A stretch of 64,000 nt of DNA from contig NC_045138.2 in the NCBI RefSeq assembly GCF_008831285.2, positions 15,285,934 through 15,349,933 of the forward strand. The letters run 5' to 3'. Position 1 is the stretch's first letter. The number at the start of each line of letters is the position of its first letter. The notes under the pieces were generated by a model. It was not told where the DNA came from. It did no database searches and was given only the letters and a program-made list of their open reading frames with translations. Of this stretch, positions 31,815 through 44,543 are shown piece after piece. This DNA comes from Nymphaea colorata (taxonomy: Eukaryota > Streptophyta > Magnoliopsida > Nymphaeales > Nymphaeaceae). The position numbers and the translations under genes are program-made.

Positions 31815-32070
31815 CTCTTCCCAAACTATATGGGCACAATCTCAACCAACCTACTTCAATGGGCAGACTTGATCTCCAGTCGCTTTAACAAGGAGAGAGC
31901 AGAAGGTTTGTTCAGCATAGGGATCAAGATTCAGTCCAATATGAGGTTTAAGATTGGTTATTTGAAGACTACCAAGTTTTCTCCAACTAGTTCCGCTGGC
32001 TTCATCGACCAACTGGTCTTCTCCAAGCAATGGCTTTACAAGGACTCAATGTGATGTCGACCATCTCTAG
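31815..32070 (+). pseudogene. NHL gene fragment (C-terminal scrap)
   Basis: The translated stretch ADLISSRFNKERAEGLFSI, then IKIQSNMRFKIGYLKTTKFSP, corresponds to VPADFVANVFNDQKARGFY..VKIKPNMRFKIGHLKTTKYSP of the NHL proteins. Near the end, ACAAGGACTCAATGTGATGTCGACC corresponds to the family's FTRTKCDVD C terminus, but in a frame shifted relative to the upstream part. No start, membrane segment or NPN motif is present. It is an isolated remnant that marks the right edge of the NHL cluster. Confidence 0.7.
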
Positions 32071-32089
32071 ATCAGACTCTTCCTATCTG

Positions 32090-32761
32090 GTTCTCTTCAT
32101 ATAGTTTTTTGTTGTTTCATGTTTTGAATTACTATGTGAGTAAAGAAAAAGAATAACGTTCATGATGATTATAGTATACTGTTGCTGTTGTTATATTATC
32201 CTTTTGCCTTACCTAATGGGTGCAGGAAGAATTTCCCGGCATGTCAACGAAAAGGATGCAATTACTAATATGAATGTGAGTCTATCTAACAGGATCTTGT
32301 AAAGAAAACCGACCCTATCAGATTACTAATGCGATGCATATATATGTGGTCTCTAGATTCGGTGAAGATAGTATTCATTGCTTGGATCTTGTGCTGGACA
32401 GATCCGGACTCAGTTTTAGAATACAACATTAGAAACAACTAATTTGTTGTGTTACATGTATTTTTGTGGTATTATTGAAATTGTAAAAAAAAGATTTCTT
32501 TTAATAAAAAATAGTACTCACTATAAAAATGTGGTTGTCATGTTGAGAAACTGGCAAACAAGATTCGATCTATTTGCAGACCTTTTGGCACTCTGCCTGA
32601 ACCTGGGGTCCTGGACCGAGCCTTCTTCTGAGGTAGAACTTGGAAGAACTCGAAGTGTTGAGAAGATCCCGGACCAGCCAAACGCGATACTTGAAAAACC
32701 CTAAACACCGTGGACCTTCAGCAGGGCCTTTTCTCTTCTTCCCTCCCAAACCCCTCAGAGT

Positions 32762-32765
<4 letters not shown>
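32090..32765. other. Upstream region of the helicase gene
   Basis: No gene is recognised. The last 100 bases before the CT tract are the probable promoter or leader of the helicase gene. Confidence 0.45.

Positions 32766-32824
<59 letters not shown>
32766..32824 (+). promoter_or_regulatory. (TC)n tract in the helicase 5' leader
   Basis: About 59 bases of nearly pure CT dinucleotides ending 38 bases before the helicase ATG. CT (Y-patch or GAGA-type) tracts are common in plant core promoters and leaders of housekeeping genes; regulation by this one is inference. Confidence 0.6.
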
Positions 32825-32862
32825 GAGCTCGAAGAGAAGAGAAGAGAAGAAAAGAGAAGAAG

Positions 32863-35800
32863 ATGGATGATACAGAGACGGAGGGAGTGACTGTAATGGA
32901 GGACGATCGGGTGGTGAAGAGAAATAAGAAGAAGAAAAAGGCGAGTAAGAAGGCAAAGTCTGGAGGTTTCGAGTCCCTCTCTCTGAGCTATAATGTTTTT
33001 CGGGGGATTAAGCGAAAAGGGTACCGCGTTCCGACGCCCATCCAGCGCAAGACGATGCCCCTCATTCTCGCAGGCCTCGACGTCGTCGCCATGGCCAGAA
33101 CGGGGTCCGGCAAGACCGCGGCCTTTCTCGTGCCCATGCTGGAGAAGCTCAAGGAGCACGTTTCTCAGGGCGGAGTCAGAGCGCTTATCCTCTCGCCCAC
33201 GCGTGACCTCGCTCTTCAGACATTCAAATTCACCAAAGAGCTTGGCAGATACACAGGTCCCTCCTACTACCATCTTCGTGTCTTTTCCGTAATTTGGCTT
33301 TTACGATTGGATTCTCTATCACGAGTGTTGGACTGTGGTTAAACTATGTCGGCAGTTAGATCAGGGTATGATTAAATTTCGGTACGCCACCTTAGCATTT
33401 TTATCGGTTTTACTTCTGATGCGGATACAAATGATTATGCCATTATTTCGTTGGGTCTGGACCATGCTAGCAGTAATTGTGCAGATGAGGTATATGTGGA
33501 GCATTTCATTGCAGCGGACCTGTAAGTCCTAAAAAATTGGCCTGTTCGTCCTAAACCATTGAACTTTAATGTCGTAAATCAAGTATTTCATGGTAAGGGG
33601 GCTCTTGATTCCTGATTGTCCTATTTGGCTAATCTTTTAGTTGCATTTTGTTGGTAGTGAACATCAGTCCGAGTGTGGTAAGGTACATACTGGGACGATT
33701 TTGTCGATCATTCTCTTCAATAGGAACTACGTAAAACCGTGATTGGCCATTCTTTAAATTTCTGAGCTGTCTGCGTTGATGGCAATGCATAAGTACTACT
33801 TGTCTCTTCTTTGCGATTGTTCGGATCAGGAAATGACCACTCAGTCACTCGGTTATTTCTTTTTTCCAATTGTATTTTGGTTCCAGATTACATTGTGCTA
33901 GGTTCTTTCATCCTCTCTTTTGGATTGTAATGAGTACAACTCGAGTTTATTCTTCTTGTTTACATCCTCATTTTGCGGACTATGGATTCAAAGATTAAAT
34001 GAGAAACGAAGTGTTGGTATTTGGTTCAAGTAGACCGAAACCATAAGAAGGTGGATAGGAAATTTTGATATCCTTCGTGTTTTGGTTGTTCTATGTGCGC
34101 TCCATGCTTATTGTTTCACATATAGTCTATATTTCTTTTTCATTTGGTCTTTTCTTTCGATGGTGCAGACCTTCGTACTAGTGTATTGGTTGGTGGTGAT
34201 AGCATGGAGAGCCAGTTTGAAGAATTAGCACAGAACCCTGACATCATAATAGCAACCCCTGGTCGACTTATGCACCATTTAGATGAGATTGATGACATGT
34301 CCTTGCGCACAGTGCAATATGTTGTGTTTGATGAAGCTGACTGTCTGTTTGGGATGGGTTTTGCGGAGCAGTTGCATAAGATTCTTGGACACTTGAGTGA
34401 GACTCGCCAAACTCTGCTTTTCAGTGCAACTTTACCAAGTGCACTTGCTGAATTTGCCAAGGCTGGATTGCGTGACCCTCAACTTGTGCGGCTTGATCTA
34501 GAGACTAGGATAAGTCCTGACCTAAAGCTCATGTTCTTCACATTGCGTCAAGAAGAAAAATATGCTGCTCTTCTCTATTTAGTCAGAGAACGTATAAGCT
34601 CAGATCAGCAGACCTTGATATTTGTGTCAACAAAACATCATGTTGAATTTCTAAATGTTCTTTTCAAGAAGGAGGGTATAGATGCTTCTGTAGTTTATGG
34701 TGACATGGATCAAGATGCACGCAAAATCCATCTTTCTAGGTTTAGGTCAAGGAAGACAATGCTATTAGTGGTCACTGATGTTGCTGCACGAGGCATTGAT
34801 ATTCCTTTGCTTGATAACGTTATCAACTGGGACTTTCCTCCAAAGCCAAAGATTTTTGTCCATAGAGTGGGCCGAGCTGCTCGGGCTGGTCGTACCGGTA
34901 CTGCATATTCTCTTGTAACTTCAGAAGACATGCCTTACCTATTGGATCTTCATCTGTTTCTTTCTAAGCCTCTTAAGCCTGCACCCACTGAAGAAGAGCT
35001 TGCGAAGGATAAAGATGGAGTCCTTTCAGGAATTTTTAAAGCTATCGAGGGTGGAGAAACAGTTTATGGCCGCTTTCCCCAAAATGCTCTGGAACTGATT
35101 TCCGACAAAGTTCGGCAAATAGTTGATGGCTGTGCAGAACTAACTTCCTTAGAAAAGTCTTCCATAAATGGTTTCAAATTGTACTCAAAGACAAAGCCTT
35201 TACCTTCTAGAGAATCCATAAAAAGGGCAAAAGATTTACCTCGTGAAGGGTTGCATCCAGTTTTTAAGAATGAATTGGAAAACCAAGAGTTAGCAGCATT
35301 GGCATTTTCAGAACAGTTGAAAGCTTTTAGGTCAGTTTTTCTCCACAATCATCTGCCATTTTTATCCAAACTTGTTAGCATATATTTAAATAGAGTTGGA
35401 ATATTTCTCCTTTCTGATGACCTTTTCCATCGCTCAATGCAACTTGCTTCTTTTTTTCCCTGAATGCGTCACTGAAAACCAATTTTTTTCTTATCTATGT
35501 GCCAGGCCAAAGCAAACCATTTTGGAGTCTGAAGGTGAAGCTGCTAAATCAAAAAATTTGCAAGTAATGTTTTCTTGCTTTAGCAGTATCCTTACATTAT
35601 TAAGCATTTTGATTGATAGCGAGTTGTAATCAAGATAATTGCATTCAGGGTTGAACATCTGTTGCATTATCATGCATTATTTGTTTAGCACATGCGAGAA
35701 GACAATTTCTATTAATTTATGTTAAATAAACGTGCAATAATGTCACTCAGCAAAGCCTTTTTGATTGTATCATTGATAGTTTCATCCTTTAATCCTGTCA

Positions 35801-38800
35801 GATAGTTAAAATAATAACACAGGCCAGATGTTTTAGGACCTTGTTGGATAAAATTGCTAGAGTTTGGTTATACTGTTCTCTTGGTTGAATCTAACTATTG
35901 TGTCGAAATCCCTGTTTTCTGGTGACCAGCAATCCAAATTGCTTTAAAAGCTTCAGTGCAGGTTTTGTGATAAGTGCAGCTTCATAAACATTCTGGCATT
36001 TGATGTTTAGATCGCTGGTTTATTATCATCATATGTCAAACTCATCCAATGAGCATCTATATTTGCATGAATGATTGATTGCTGACCGCAGAAACCAGTC
36101 TGACAAGAGGACGATTCCAAGTGCAAATGTGCATTCAACTTAGGATAGCTTTGCATAAATAAAAGGTCTCCTGCAGTTGCATTTTCCTAAGCATCACACA
36201 CCAAGCAAAAGATATGTTTTTTGAATCTTTGTTCAAGAATGATGTAAAACCTTTCTGGAACTTTGTCTCCAGCAGTATGAAAGGTAAAAACTTCCTTTGT
36301 CTAGGTGGTCAGTCTATGAATCCATGCTCATTTGTTTCATAATTAATTCAATATGATTTATATCATCATTTGTTTTTATTCATTTAGGAAAGCAGAATGA
36401 ATGTGGCTTCTTATGTTACTGTCTTTGTGACTGGTCTCATATTCTAAAGCTTTTAAGCAATTGCAGGGCCCTGCCAGTCAATGGGTTGATGTGATGAAGA
36501 AGAAAAGAGCTGTGCATGAAGAAATCATAAATAAGGTTTATCAACAAAAGTCTAGTGGATTATCCTCTTCTCAGGTAAAAGATTTTTTTTTTTCTTTGGT
36601 ATTTGCATTTCTAGACTTTAACTATGTTTTATGCTTTATGTTTACTTGAATAGAACTCTGGGCCAGCGGCTATAATTTCGAAGAAGAGGAAGGCAAATGG
36701 TAAGTCTGATTCTGCACATATATGTAAAATGTTATGATTAGGCACACACACAGTCTTGTTTAGGAATTGATGGTGATATTGAGATGAAAGTGACCAGTGC
36801 TCTTCCTCATCAGCCTTTTTGTTTCTTCTTCCATCAACTTCCTGCAGGTCTTGATGGTTCTAAATTTGGAAAGACCTTCAAAGATGAGGAATACTACATA
36901 AGTCCTGTGCCGATGAATCAGGTTAAATCTTATACATGATACATCTTTTACTAGTTTCTTGTCTATAGGACATGCTCAATTACCTGGCACTGTGGTTGAT
37001 TTGGAATTTATATAAGCTTGTTTTGTTTTCAGCATCTAGAAGCAGGGTTATCAGTAAGAGGAGACCAAGGTTTTGAATCTAATAGGTAATATATGGTTTA
37101 TGCGAACTCTGCTACATATTCTTGTGTGCCACTTGGTTGGTGTTCTTTCTTTTGATGCTGCAAGTCTTCCAGAGATAAGGCTTGTCATTTATTGTTTTGC
37201 ATTTTCGACTGGATTTGGTATTATTACCCACTAGCTTCTTTATGCATACCGAGTATGTCTTAAGTGGCTGCGAGAAATGGTTACACACATATATAACTGT
37301 TATTGCTTGTTTATAAGTTTAGCTTCCACACTAACAAGGTAAGCACCGTGGCTGCCTGGGACAATATGTAAAGAAACATAGAGATAGGCATAATCAAGTA
37401 AAATGGTTGTGTTTCAAACTGTTTATTTTTATCGGCTACATAAGAATTATTTCATCTGCAATGATGTTTCCAAAACACGATGGTCGCATGTGATACAAAC
37501 GTATGTGCTGATACTGACTTCATATTTTCTTTGTGAGGAAGAAGCGTCATTTGAATCGAAGCTGTGAAATGCTTTACCATGGTCAAAAAAACAGTCTAAG
37601 ATGCTGAAAAAAAGCATCTTCATCTGCATTTTGATTTTTCAATAGTCTTCATTGAAATCGCAAGACATGTTTATAACCTGTTAAGAATTCTGTGAATCTC
37701 TCCAAATATGAGCATTTTATTCCTGTTTTTATTTGTGAAATTAGGAACTATGTTTTATGCTTGCAGGCTAGAATCTGCTGTTCTGGATTTGGTTGCAGAT
37801 GACAGTAGTGGCCTTGGAAAGCATAAGTCTGTGTATCACTGGGACAAGGTTTGCATAGTCATTAAGCATTGCATATAGTCATTATTGCATTACCTTTACA
37901 TTTTGAAATTTGTTTTTTGCAGAGGGGTAAAAAGTATGTGAAATTAAATAATGGGCAGCGCGTAATGGCATCTGGAAAGGTACTAATTCAAAGTTTCCCT
38001 ATTTCTCTTTCAATAATCAAGTTTTATTATGAACTCCTTAGAGTTGGAGTTCTTTCAACTGTCACGCCAAAGCTTATGGGAACTCAAATGTCTTTGGCTC
38101 TAAATGATGTTCTTTTGCTGTTTGAACATAGTCGTATGCACGGTTCTTGAGTTGAACACTGAACAATGTTAGAACACTTGAACATTTTCAATTAACTGAG
38201 CGTAGAGTTGCCTCTTCGGAGACATCAGATAAAATTGCAAGGGTACAGGCATAGCGTAGAGTTATTTTGTTTTTATGTTTGTTTCTTTTGTCTATGTGTT
38301 CATGTACTAGTCTTCATCTTGATGTTGATGTTGCATAGTGTTGTCTCTTAATAAGAGATGGGACAGTTGATCCAATTGCTGGTGAAAATGCAATCCTGGA
38401 TGTAAAAATGAACATAAAAGTGTTGAAGATGGTAATATTGACAAAAAATTGTGGATGTTCCCTTCTTTGCTTGTCCGACTCATACATTCCTATGGCTTGT
38501 GATTTCTCTGTAGAATTTGATAGTACTGGTGGTTGATGGTTCAAATATTTCATGAAGGCATGGTATCTTTTATTGCTGACACACAACTTGATAATTATTT
38601 GATGAACAGATTAAAAATGAGAGTGGGGCCAAAATTAAGAAGGGGAAAACAGGGATCTACCAGAAATGGAAACAGAAGTCACATTCAAAGATTTCACATA
38701 GTGGAGCGCAGGATGAAAGAACTCTTGACAATGAGCAAGTTTTAGAAGGTAAGCACATAAATATATCCTTTTGCTTGTTTTCGGATGCACGTGCATTTTC

Positions 38801-39260
38801 ATGTGTGTGGAATTTCCTACATCCTTGAAAAGTGTTATAGGATTCAACCATGGTATGATAGTTTCCTACTTTTGTTCACCGGTTAAATGTGAGAATCTGC
38901 ATAGAAGCTCATTTATAAGCATTGTCAACTAATTTTATTACGGGAGGTTCTTTAGATGAAGCAACGTAAGCTACTTCGATAACCAAAAGGCAAATCGAAT
39001 GTGCACCTCCAACTCATTTTATGCAGATTTTAACTGTACTTTTCAAAACCCCCCGATAAATTCTCAGAGACGTGAAGACATACATAGCCCCAGAAATTAG
39101 CGACCGTGCTTCGAAGTGTGAGCTGTAGTTAAATTTTGAAATTCTTCGAAGTGTGAGCTGCAGTTAAATTTTGAAATTCTTATCTGTACAGCATAGTCGT
39201 TGTGTGGTTGGCAACACTATGAGTTAGTTGTAAATTGTAATAGAGTTCTGTTGTCTCGTT

Positions 39261-39319
<59 letters not shown>

Positions 39320-39672
39320 TTTTAAATCTCTGATTCATTTCAGGGGGTAATAAGCATGGTCTGGGTAACAAGAGAGGCTTCAGAAGCCAGAAGAGTGGAA
39401 GGTTGATTCCCAACTCAAACTTGCGACCGGAGCTCCGAGATACAAAGCAAGTTCAGAAAGCACGGAAGCAACAGGGCGGAAGAAATTCATTCTCTAAAAG
39501 AAGTGGGAAGGGTGGGAGGCAAGAAAATTCATTCTCTAGAAGAAGTGGGAAGAGTGGGAGGCAAGAAAATTCATTCTCTGGAAGAAGTGGGAAGAGTGGG
39601 AGGCAAGAAAATTCATTCACTAAAAGAGGTGGGAAGGGTGGAAGGCAAGGAACAAAAAGGACAAGGAAGTGA
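32863..39672 (+). CDS. RH29: DEAD-box ATP-dependent RNA helicase, RH29/Dbp10/DDX54 type
   Basis: Eleven exons join in frame to 833 residues: 32863-33256, 34169-35330, 35506-35563, 36467-36574, 36654-36699, 36848-36921, 37033-37085, 37767-37848, 37923-37979, 38610-38748, 39344-39672. All junctions are GT-AG. The N terminus is lysine-rich (nuclear or nucleolar signal, 20-32). Helicase motifs follow in order: Q motif with Gln61, ARTGSGKT 78-85, PTRD 112-115, TPGRL 161-165, DEAD 186-189, [14 protein letters not shown] and [10 protein letters not shown]. The C-terminal part has [14 protein letters not shown] and a DBP10CT-like HWDK..KKYVKLN..ESG..YQKWK region. Yeast Dbp10 and human DDX54 act in nucleolar 60S ribosome assembly, and that role is inferred here. 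The tail holds four 14-residue Arg/Gly/Ser repeats. Length matches the roughly 845-residue Arabidopsis RH29. Confidence 0.93.
39109..39178 (+). repeat. 35-bp tandem duplication in the last helicase intron
   Basis: Two copies (39109-39143 and 39144-39178) of CTTCGAAGTGTGAGCTG and following bases, differing at one position. Confidence 0.9.
39262..39323. repeat. (TA)n followed by T tract in the last helicase intron
   Basis: About 40 bases of AT repeats and then about 21 T, shortly before the acceptor of the final exon. Confidence 0.9.
39484..39651 (+). repeat. 42-bp coding tandem repeat at the helicase C terminus
   Basis: Four in-frame units encode variants of [14 protein letters not shown] (14 residues each, 42 bases). 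The units are very similar at DNA level, which points to recent expansion. Confidence 0.9.
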
Positions 39673-41298
39673 GAGTTCTTTCCCTCAACAATTTTTGTTT
39701 TCGTTTTTTTTTTTTTTTTGGCAAACGAAGAGCATGTAAATTCTCTTCAGAAAAATTTTGTTTCTGATGATTTCCTATTTTTGTTTTTCTTGGATTTTAA
39801 TGTAGTTTGTATTTTCCATTAATGTCTCGATATTGATTTATCAAGAATGTAATACACAAAATTGTACCAAAATCAAGAAGGAAAATTGATCACTGTCCTC
39901 CAGATTCCGTTGCACGGCATTATGAACCTATGCAAGTTGAAAATTCGAAAAATTCCCGACATCGGATCGAGTCCTGTCGCTGTCATTTCCAGCTTCTTTC
40001 TATGGCGTTCTCGTTGGAAGACTTGGTAGTCGGGTCTCGCCCTTCTACAAAATTTCTTTTCATCAAATTGCAGCTTTATGGTTTAATATTCCAAGCGTCC
40101 GTCCTCTGCCTTGAAACTAAAGCAATGAAAACTTTTATAACGGGCAAGGGAGTAAAGAATTTCGCCGTAAGGGCCAAGTGAATAGGACTCTTTCCAGGCC
40201 GGCTGGCCCAACACGTCGGAGAACTCCGCTGTCCTCTTTTTTAGGAGGAAGATGCAACTTCGACAGATGAGCCATTTATCGTGCTTGAAAATTTTGAGGA
40301 AAAAAACGTTTGCTGCCAAGTCTGAAGTAGCAGTGTTCTCCTGAGGCGAAGCTGTTATATGTTCGACTCCATGCATGTTCGTATAACACAAATACTTAAA
40401 ATGTCCTCAAGGATAAGGAAAAGGAGCTTTCCCAATCAATACACAATAGAAAAATGAAAAGTAGTTTTTCCGTTGATTTTATCCTTACCTATTAAATTAG
40501 GATATTAATTGGGTATACACTCCCCTACTACCTGCCAGCCTCCGCGATGCATACTTTTCCTTCAGAGATATAACTGCACTTTGCTTTCCTGTTTGAAGCT
40601 TTGTATGAGAAAGAGATATGCATGCATATACATTTATTACAGTTTAAAAATATACAAAAGACTTGTACAAAGACTATGAAAGTTGAACTACCAACAGTAG
40701 CATGAAGTCAAGCCAAGTCAAGTCAAGAGGGCCCTTATAGGCGTGCCAACATGTAGGATGGAGTCGACAAGATCATCACAATCTTTGTTCTGAATAGTCT
40801 TTTGTTTTCTTGTCCTTCATGCAATATATTTATGACACAAATAAGTGAATGTCCTAAAAGTTGATCTCAGTCCACATATTTTGTCGCCTTGCAGACAGAT
40901 GGACTTGAGATATATATAACTTTAAAGAATATGAATCTGAAATGTTGCATGACACGATAGACAGAAAAATGAAAAAGGTCATGGACCACTTTCTCCAAAA
41001 TCCACACGAGAAATTTTTTTATATATGTGTATTTGATATACAATCTCCCTGTGTCTATGAGGTACTATTTCAATGAAAAGTTGCAACATCCCAACGACAC
41101 AGACGCAGATCTTGCTTGCCTATGGCATATCCCCAGCTTCTTTGGCTTAATTTCTAGTTTGAGATTGAGTGGTTCGTATCTGGATCTTAAATATATTTTT
41201 TTCTCTTGGATGAGCAATTTAGCTCAGTTTACAACTTCCAAGCAATTTTCAGCAAAATTATTTGTGGGGCTACAAAGGTCTGAACTCTGATGAGTATA

Positions 41299-41336
<38 letters not shown>

Positions 41337-42129
41337 GTATGAAAGGACGAAATCCTGCCAATAGTGTCCCAATAAATAACCGACCATAAGATAGCTTGTC
41401 TGTGAATGATAACGACCATGGAAAGTGACTGAAAAGAGCAAGTGGAGACGGATAAGAAGAAGCTGCTTCCTAGAAATTTCATGTGGACACCCGATTAAAT
41501 TTCAATTGTATCGAGAAAGAGATTGAGGAAAGGAAATAGAGATAGATAGGAGAAGCTGCTTCTAAGAAATTTCATGTGAACCACACGAGAAACTTTGCAG
41601 GATGTTCACAATTAAGTACCAATAGTTCCAACTCTCAATTGCCTTCACGAAATGAATAAAAAGTCCAAGACTCCACGGAAAGGGATGAAATGATATAGAG
41701 AAATGATAATGATGAAGATGATGACGACGACGACGATGATTGCTGTTGTTGTCATTATTATTATTATTATTATTATTATAGTTGAAGTGGACTTGGTCGT
41801 GACAATGGTAGCTGTAAAATGAAGCAGATTGGGTTTTCTAAAACCATTCAAATGTCTAATCTTGAGGGGTTTGGCATAACTAGTTGGCCTAACACCTGAT
41901 CGGCCGCCAGTTTGGCGGCAACCCTGCTGAGGAAGGAAGAAATTCTAACACCTTCTAGGCCACCAGTTGCTGCTTCAAATTTGAGTGGTACGATGCATGT
42001 CAAACTGGAGCAAGCAACGAAAATCTCAACTTGGGGCTGGGGTATGTAGTTTCTTAGGCAAGTAAAAAAAAAAACCATTCAGGTGCCTAAAATCACTATC
42101 ACAATATCTTAAATCCGTTACTCAAAGGA

Positions 42130-42165
<36 letters not shown>

Positions 42166-42573
42166 GAGTAGCTGTTAGACCTTATTATATAGAAATGGTT
42201 TGGGCCATTGATGTTAACAAGATCAAAGGTTTCTATTTTCTTCAACCAAATCTCCGTGAGAAGCAAAGTTACAATTCCCATAAAATCTGGTACACATACA
42301 TGTAGATGTTCATTTTTATCCAAATATTAGCTACTAAACAGATCAGATTAGCAGAATTATCGTGTGGGATCTTTTGCTTCACGAATTAAGGCTTCTTCTC
42401 AGATTATTGATTTCATTATTAACCAGAAATACTCCAAATACAAAAACAACTCAAAAGAACTTACTTTGGAACGAAAAGTTACGTACATGAGCAGATCCAG
42501 AATGGGAACTATACAAAGTCAAACTATTTACGTCCTAATCTTTGGAAGAGATCAAAGTTGGGAGTTAAAAATA
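39673..42573. other. Intergenic, no recognised gene
   Basis: Contains (CA)n(TA)n at about 41299-41336, a GAT/GAC and (ATT)n stretch at about 41707-41780 and (TA)n at about 42132-42162. Open frames at 39930-40391 and 41027-41482 are short and resemble no family I can support. Confidence 0.5.
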
Positions 42574-43371
42574 TTACCCAACGATGATCTTGACATGAGG
42601 CATCTCTTTGAACATAACCTTCTTAGGATAGAACCTCCCCACAACATCATGAGAACCTGGTAAGGAAGATGATGTGTGAAGATTAGATACCTCTTCTTCT
42701 ATTGTACCACGCTGGGGAGAGGACACAGGAGTATAGAAAGGCGGCGACACGGCCGGAGTTGTGAAGACAAGCTCAGTTGATGGCGGCCGGAAGAGGTTCC
42801 CGGCTGTGATTTGTGTCGCCGAAGATCCCGATCTTTCACCATCCTCAGGTACATCTTTTTCCGTGAACAAAGTCCCGTTCTCATTGGGGTAAATTTTATA
42901 TTGTAAGACGTTATAGCCTGGTCGAATTGGCGCTCGGTTGAGGTCTACATCCCTATCAGCCTGTCGCTTGGGTGGTAGGTCCATCCTTTCAGGGACAGAC
43001 GGCTTAGTTGGTGCTACAGGCGGCGACGGCGGCCGTGGTGGCGATGCTAGCGGCGGTGGATGCATGTCGATGCCAACAAAGGCTGGTGGTTCCTTATGCG
43101 TGGTGATGATGGCCGGTGGCTCCTTGTTGGTGCTGGCAGGACTCACTGGGACTCCAAGGGCTGCGACCTGGCTGCTGTTTTCCCAGCTCATGAAGTACAT
43201 CATTTCCTTGGAGGCCGTTGAATGCGTCGAGTGCCCAGTAACCGAACCCACGTCGTCGGAGTGTTCCTGACGGAATTTTCTAAGCCACCAGCGGACGTAG
43301 ATGATTGCCGACGATATAAGAACAAAAAATAAGACGCCGAGCAGCGTGAGCAAAATCAGGGGCCCGGTCAT
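42574..43371 (-). CDS. Proline-rich single-pass membrane protein, function unknown
   Basis: The single-exon minus-strand frame encodes 265 residues. A very short N terminus is followed at once by a membrane helix (about 5-27), then WWLRKF, a basic stop-transfer edge. The remainder is hydrophilic: a Ser/Thr/His segment (44-60), a Pro-rich region (about 75-140, with PPPLASPPRPPSPP at 105-118) and a conserved-looking block PGYNVLQYKIYPNENGTLFTEKD (about 150-172). This looks like a type III membrane protein with a cytosolic tail. I do not recognise a named family. The frame is long compared with its neighbours and codon use looks coding. A TATA-like TATATTATATA on the minus strand lies at about 43530-43542. 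Confidence 0.7.
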   Translation of the reverse strand: MTGPLILLTLLGVLFFVLISSAIIYVRWWLRKFRQEHSDDVGSVTGHSTHSTASKEMMYFMSWENSSQVAALGVPVSPASTNKEPPAIITTHKEPPAFVGIDMHPPPLASPPRPPSPPVAPTKPSVPERMDLPPKRQADRDVDLNRAPIRPGYNVLQYKIYPNENGTLFTEKDVPEDGERSGSSATQITAGNLFRPPSTELVFTTPAVSPPFYTPVSSPQRGTIEEEVSNLHTSSSLPGSHDVVGRFYPKKVMFKEMPHVKIIVG

Positions 43372-43559
43372 GGCGGCTTGCTGCCGAAACTCACAAGGGC
43401 CCTAAAGAGAGATTGAGGAGTGAGGGCCCTGAACCAGATTGTAAGTAGAACCAGTGCGACCAAATCTCCTACATGAGAGAGAGAGAGACGGGAGGAAGAG
43501 GGGCAGATGCAGACTGGAGAAGGGAGTAACGTATATAATATAGGCGTATCATATGCGCT

Positions 43560-44288
43560 ACTTTCGCTGTCATGAGGAGAAGAAAGAGGAAAAAAACTTT
43601 TCCAGATGTACCAAAAAAAAAAAAACTTTTCCAGATGAATACGCCAAATGTCTCTAAAATTAGAGAACACACCATATGTTCGTCATCATAATTTTTTTTT
43701 TTCATGCATTCCAATTAGGATGTACATCTATCTTCGGACAAGCGTGACCCTCCTCTTTCCCTTGTCTTCAAATTCTATAGTTGCAGATGTCTGGTGTAAA
43801 GACAATTAACCACCAACTAGGTGTTATACTTTAAGCCATAAGATTTAGAACCATTAAGCCCATGGAATGAAATTGGCAATACATTTTATCATATCCTACC
43901 AATCTAACCAATTATGCTATGCCCTAGGCTACATGTTATCTACCACAAACTTCCAAAGTGACTGTCATATATGAAGCTTATGCGGCAAGCTGGTTGAATC
44001 GGTTATGTAAAGTCGAAATGCATTTTTGAAACATTATGGAGCAAAGATGAATTTTGGAATTTGTCCTTCCTTGTAGCAAACTTCCAAAGAAATTTAGTTG
44101 ACACAGAGCATGTGGCGGTGGGTGGCAAATTGTAGTAGAAAATTCTTTAGGTGGTGGGAGCCTACCGAACTTGTAGCATTGACATACGATTCTTTCTTTT
44201 TCCACAAAACATGCAAGTATCGGGCGTGTATGTGCCCAATAGCACAATATTTTCATTGACTTTGACTTGGAAAAAATCAATTCTTATC
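43560..44288. other. Intergenic, no recognised gene
   Basis: A 15-base AAAAACTTTTCCAGA word is repeated at about 43595 and 43621. Nothing else is supported. Confidence 0.45.
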
Positions 44289-44543
44289 TTAGGTTGCGTT
44301 TGATTACTGCCTATCTCAAGTTCACAGTGATCTCATATCACTCCCGATTTGAAATCCGTGGTCTTCAATTTGATTCCCCTACATCTCATTTGAAATCTAT
44401 ACTTTTTACATTAGAGTGTTGATTTGGAATTCATGTTGGAGGTAGATGCTGAGATTTACAGTTTGATACAATTATGGATTTCAGCTATCATAGATTTGAG
44501 ATTTCATCGGATCTGAGATCTGTGGGGAATGAACACACCCTTA
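44289..44543. mobile_element. Tourist-like MITE with TTA target-site duplication
   Basis: The element spans about 44292-44540 (249 bases). It begins GGTTGCGTTTGATT and ends GAACACACCC, flanked by TTA at 44289-44291 and 44541-44543. Internal words (GATTTGAAATCC, GATTTGAGAT, GATCTGAGATC) resemble those of the MITE at 17487-17708, so the two probably belong to one family. Confidence 0.7.

Noticed and set aside
32755-33273. 172-codon minus-strand frame opposite helicase exon 1
   Set aside because: Shadow of the conserved helicase exon and the CT tract; it contains a Glu/Arg run from the microsatellite.
40083-40391. 102-codon minus-strand frame with a faint ankyrin-like look in a neighbouring frame
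   Set aside because: No full repeat, no consistent frame and no neighbouring exons; too weak to call.
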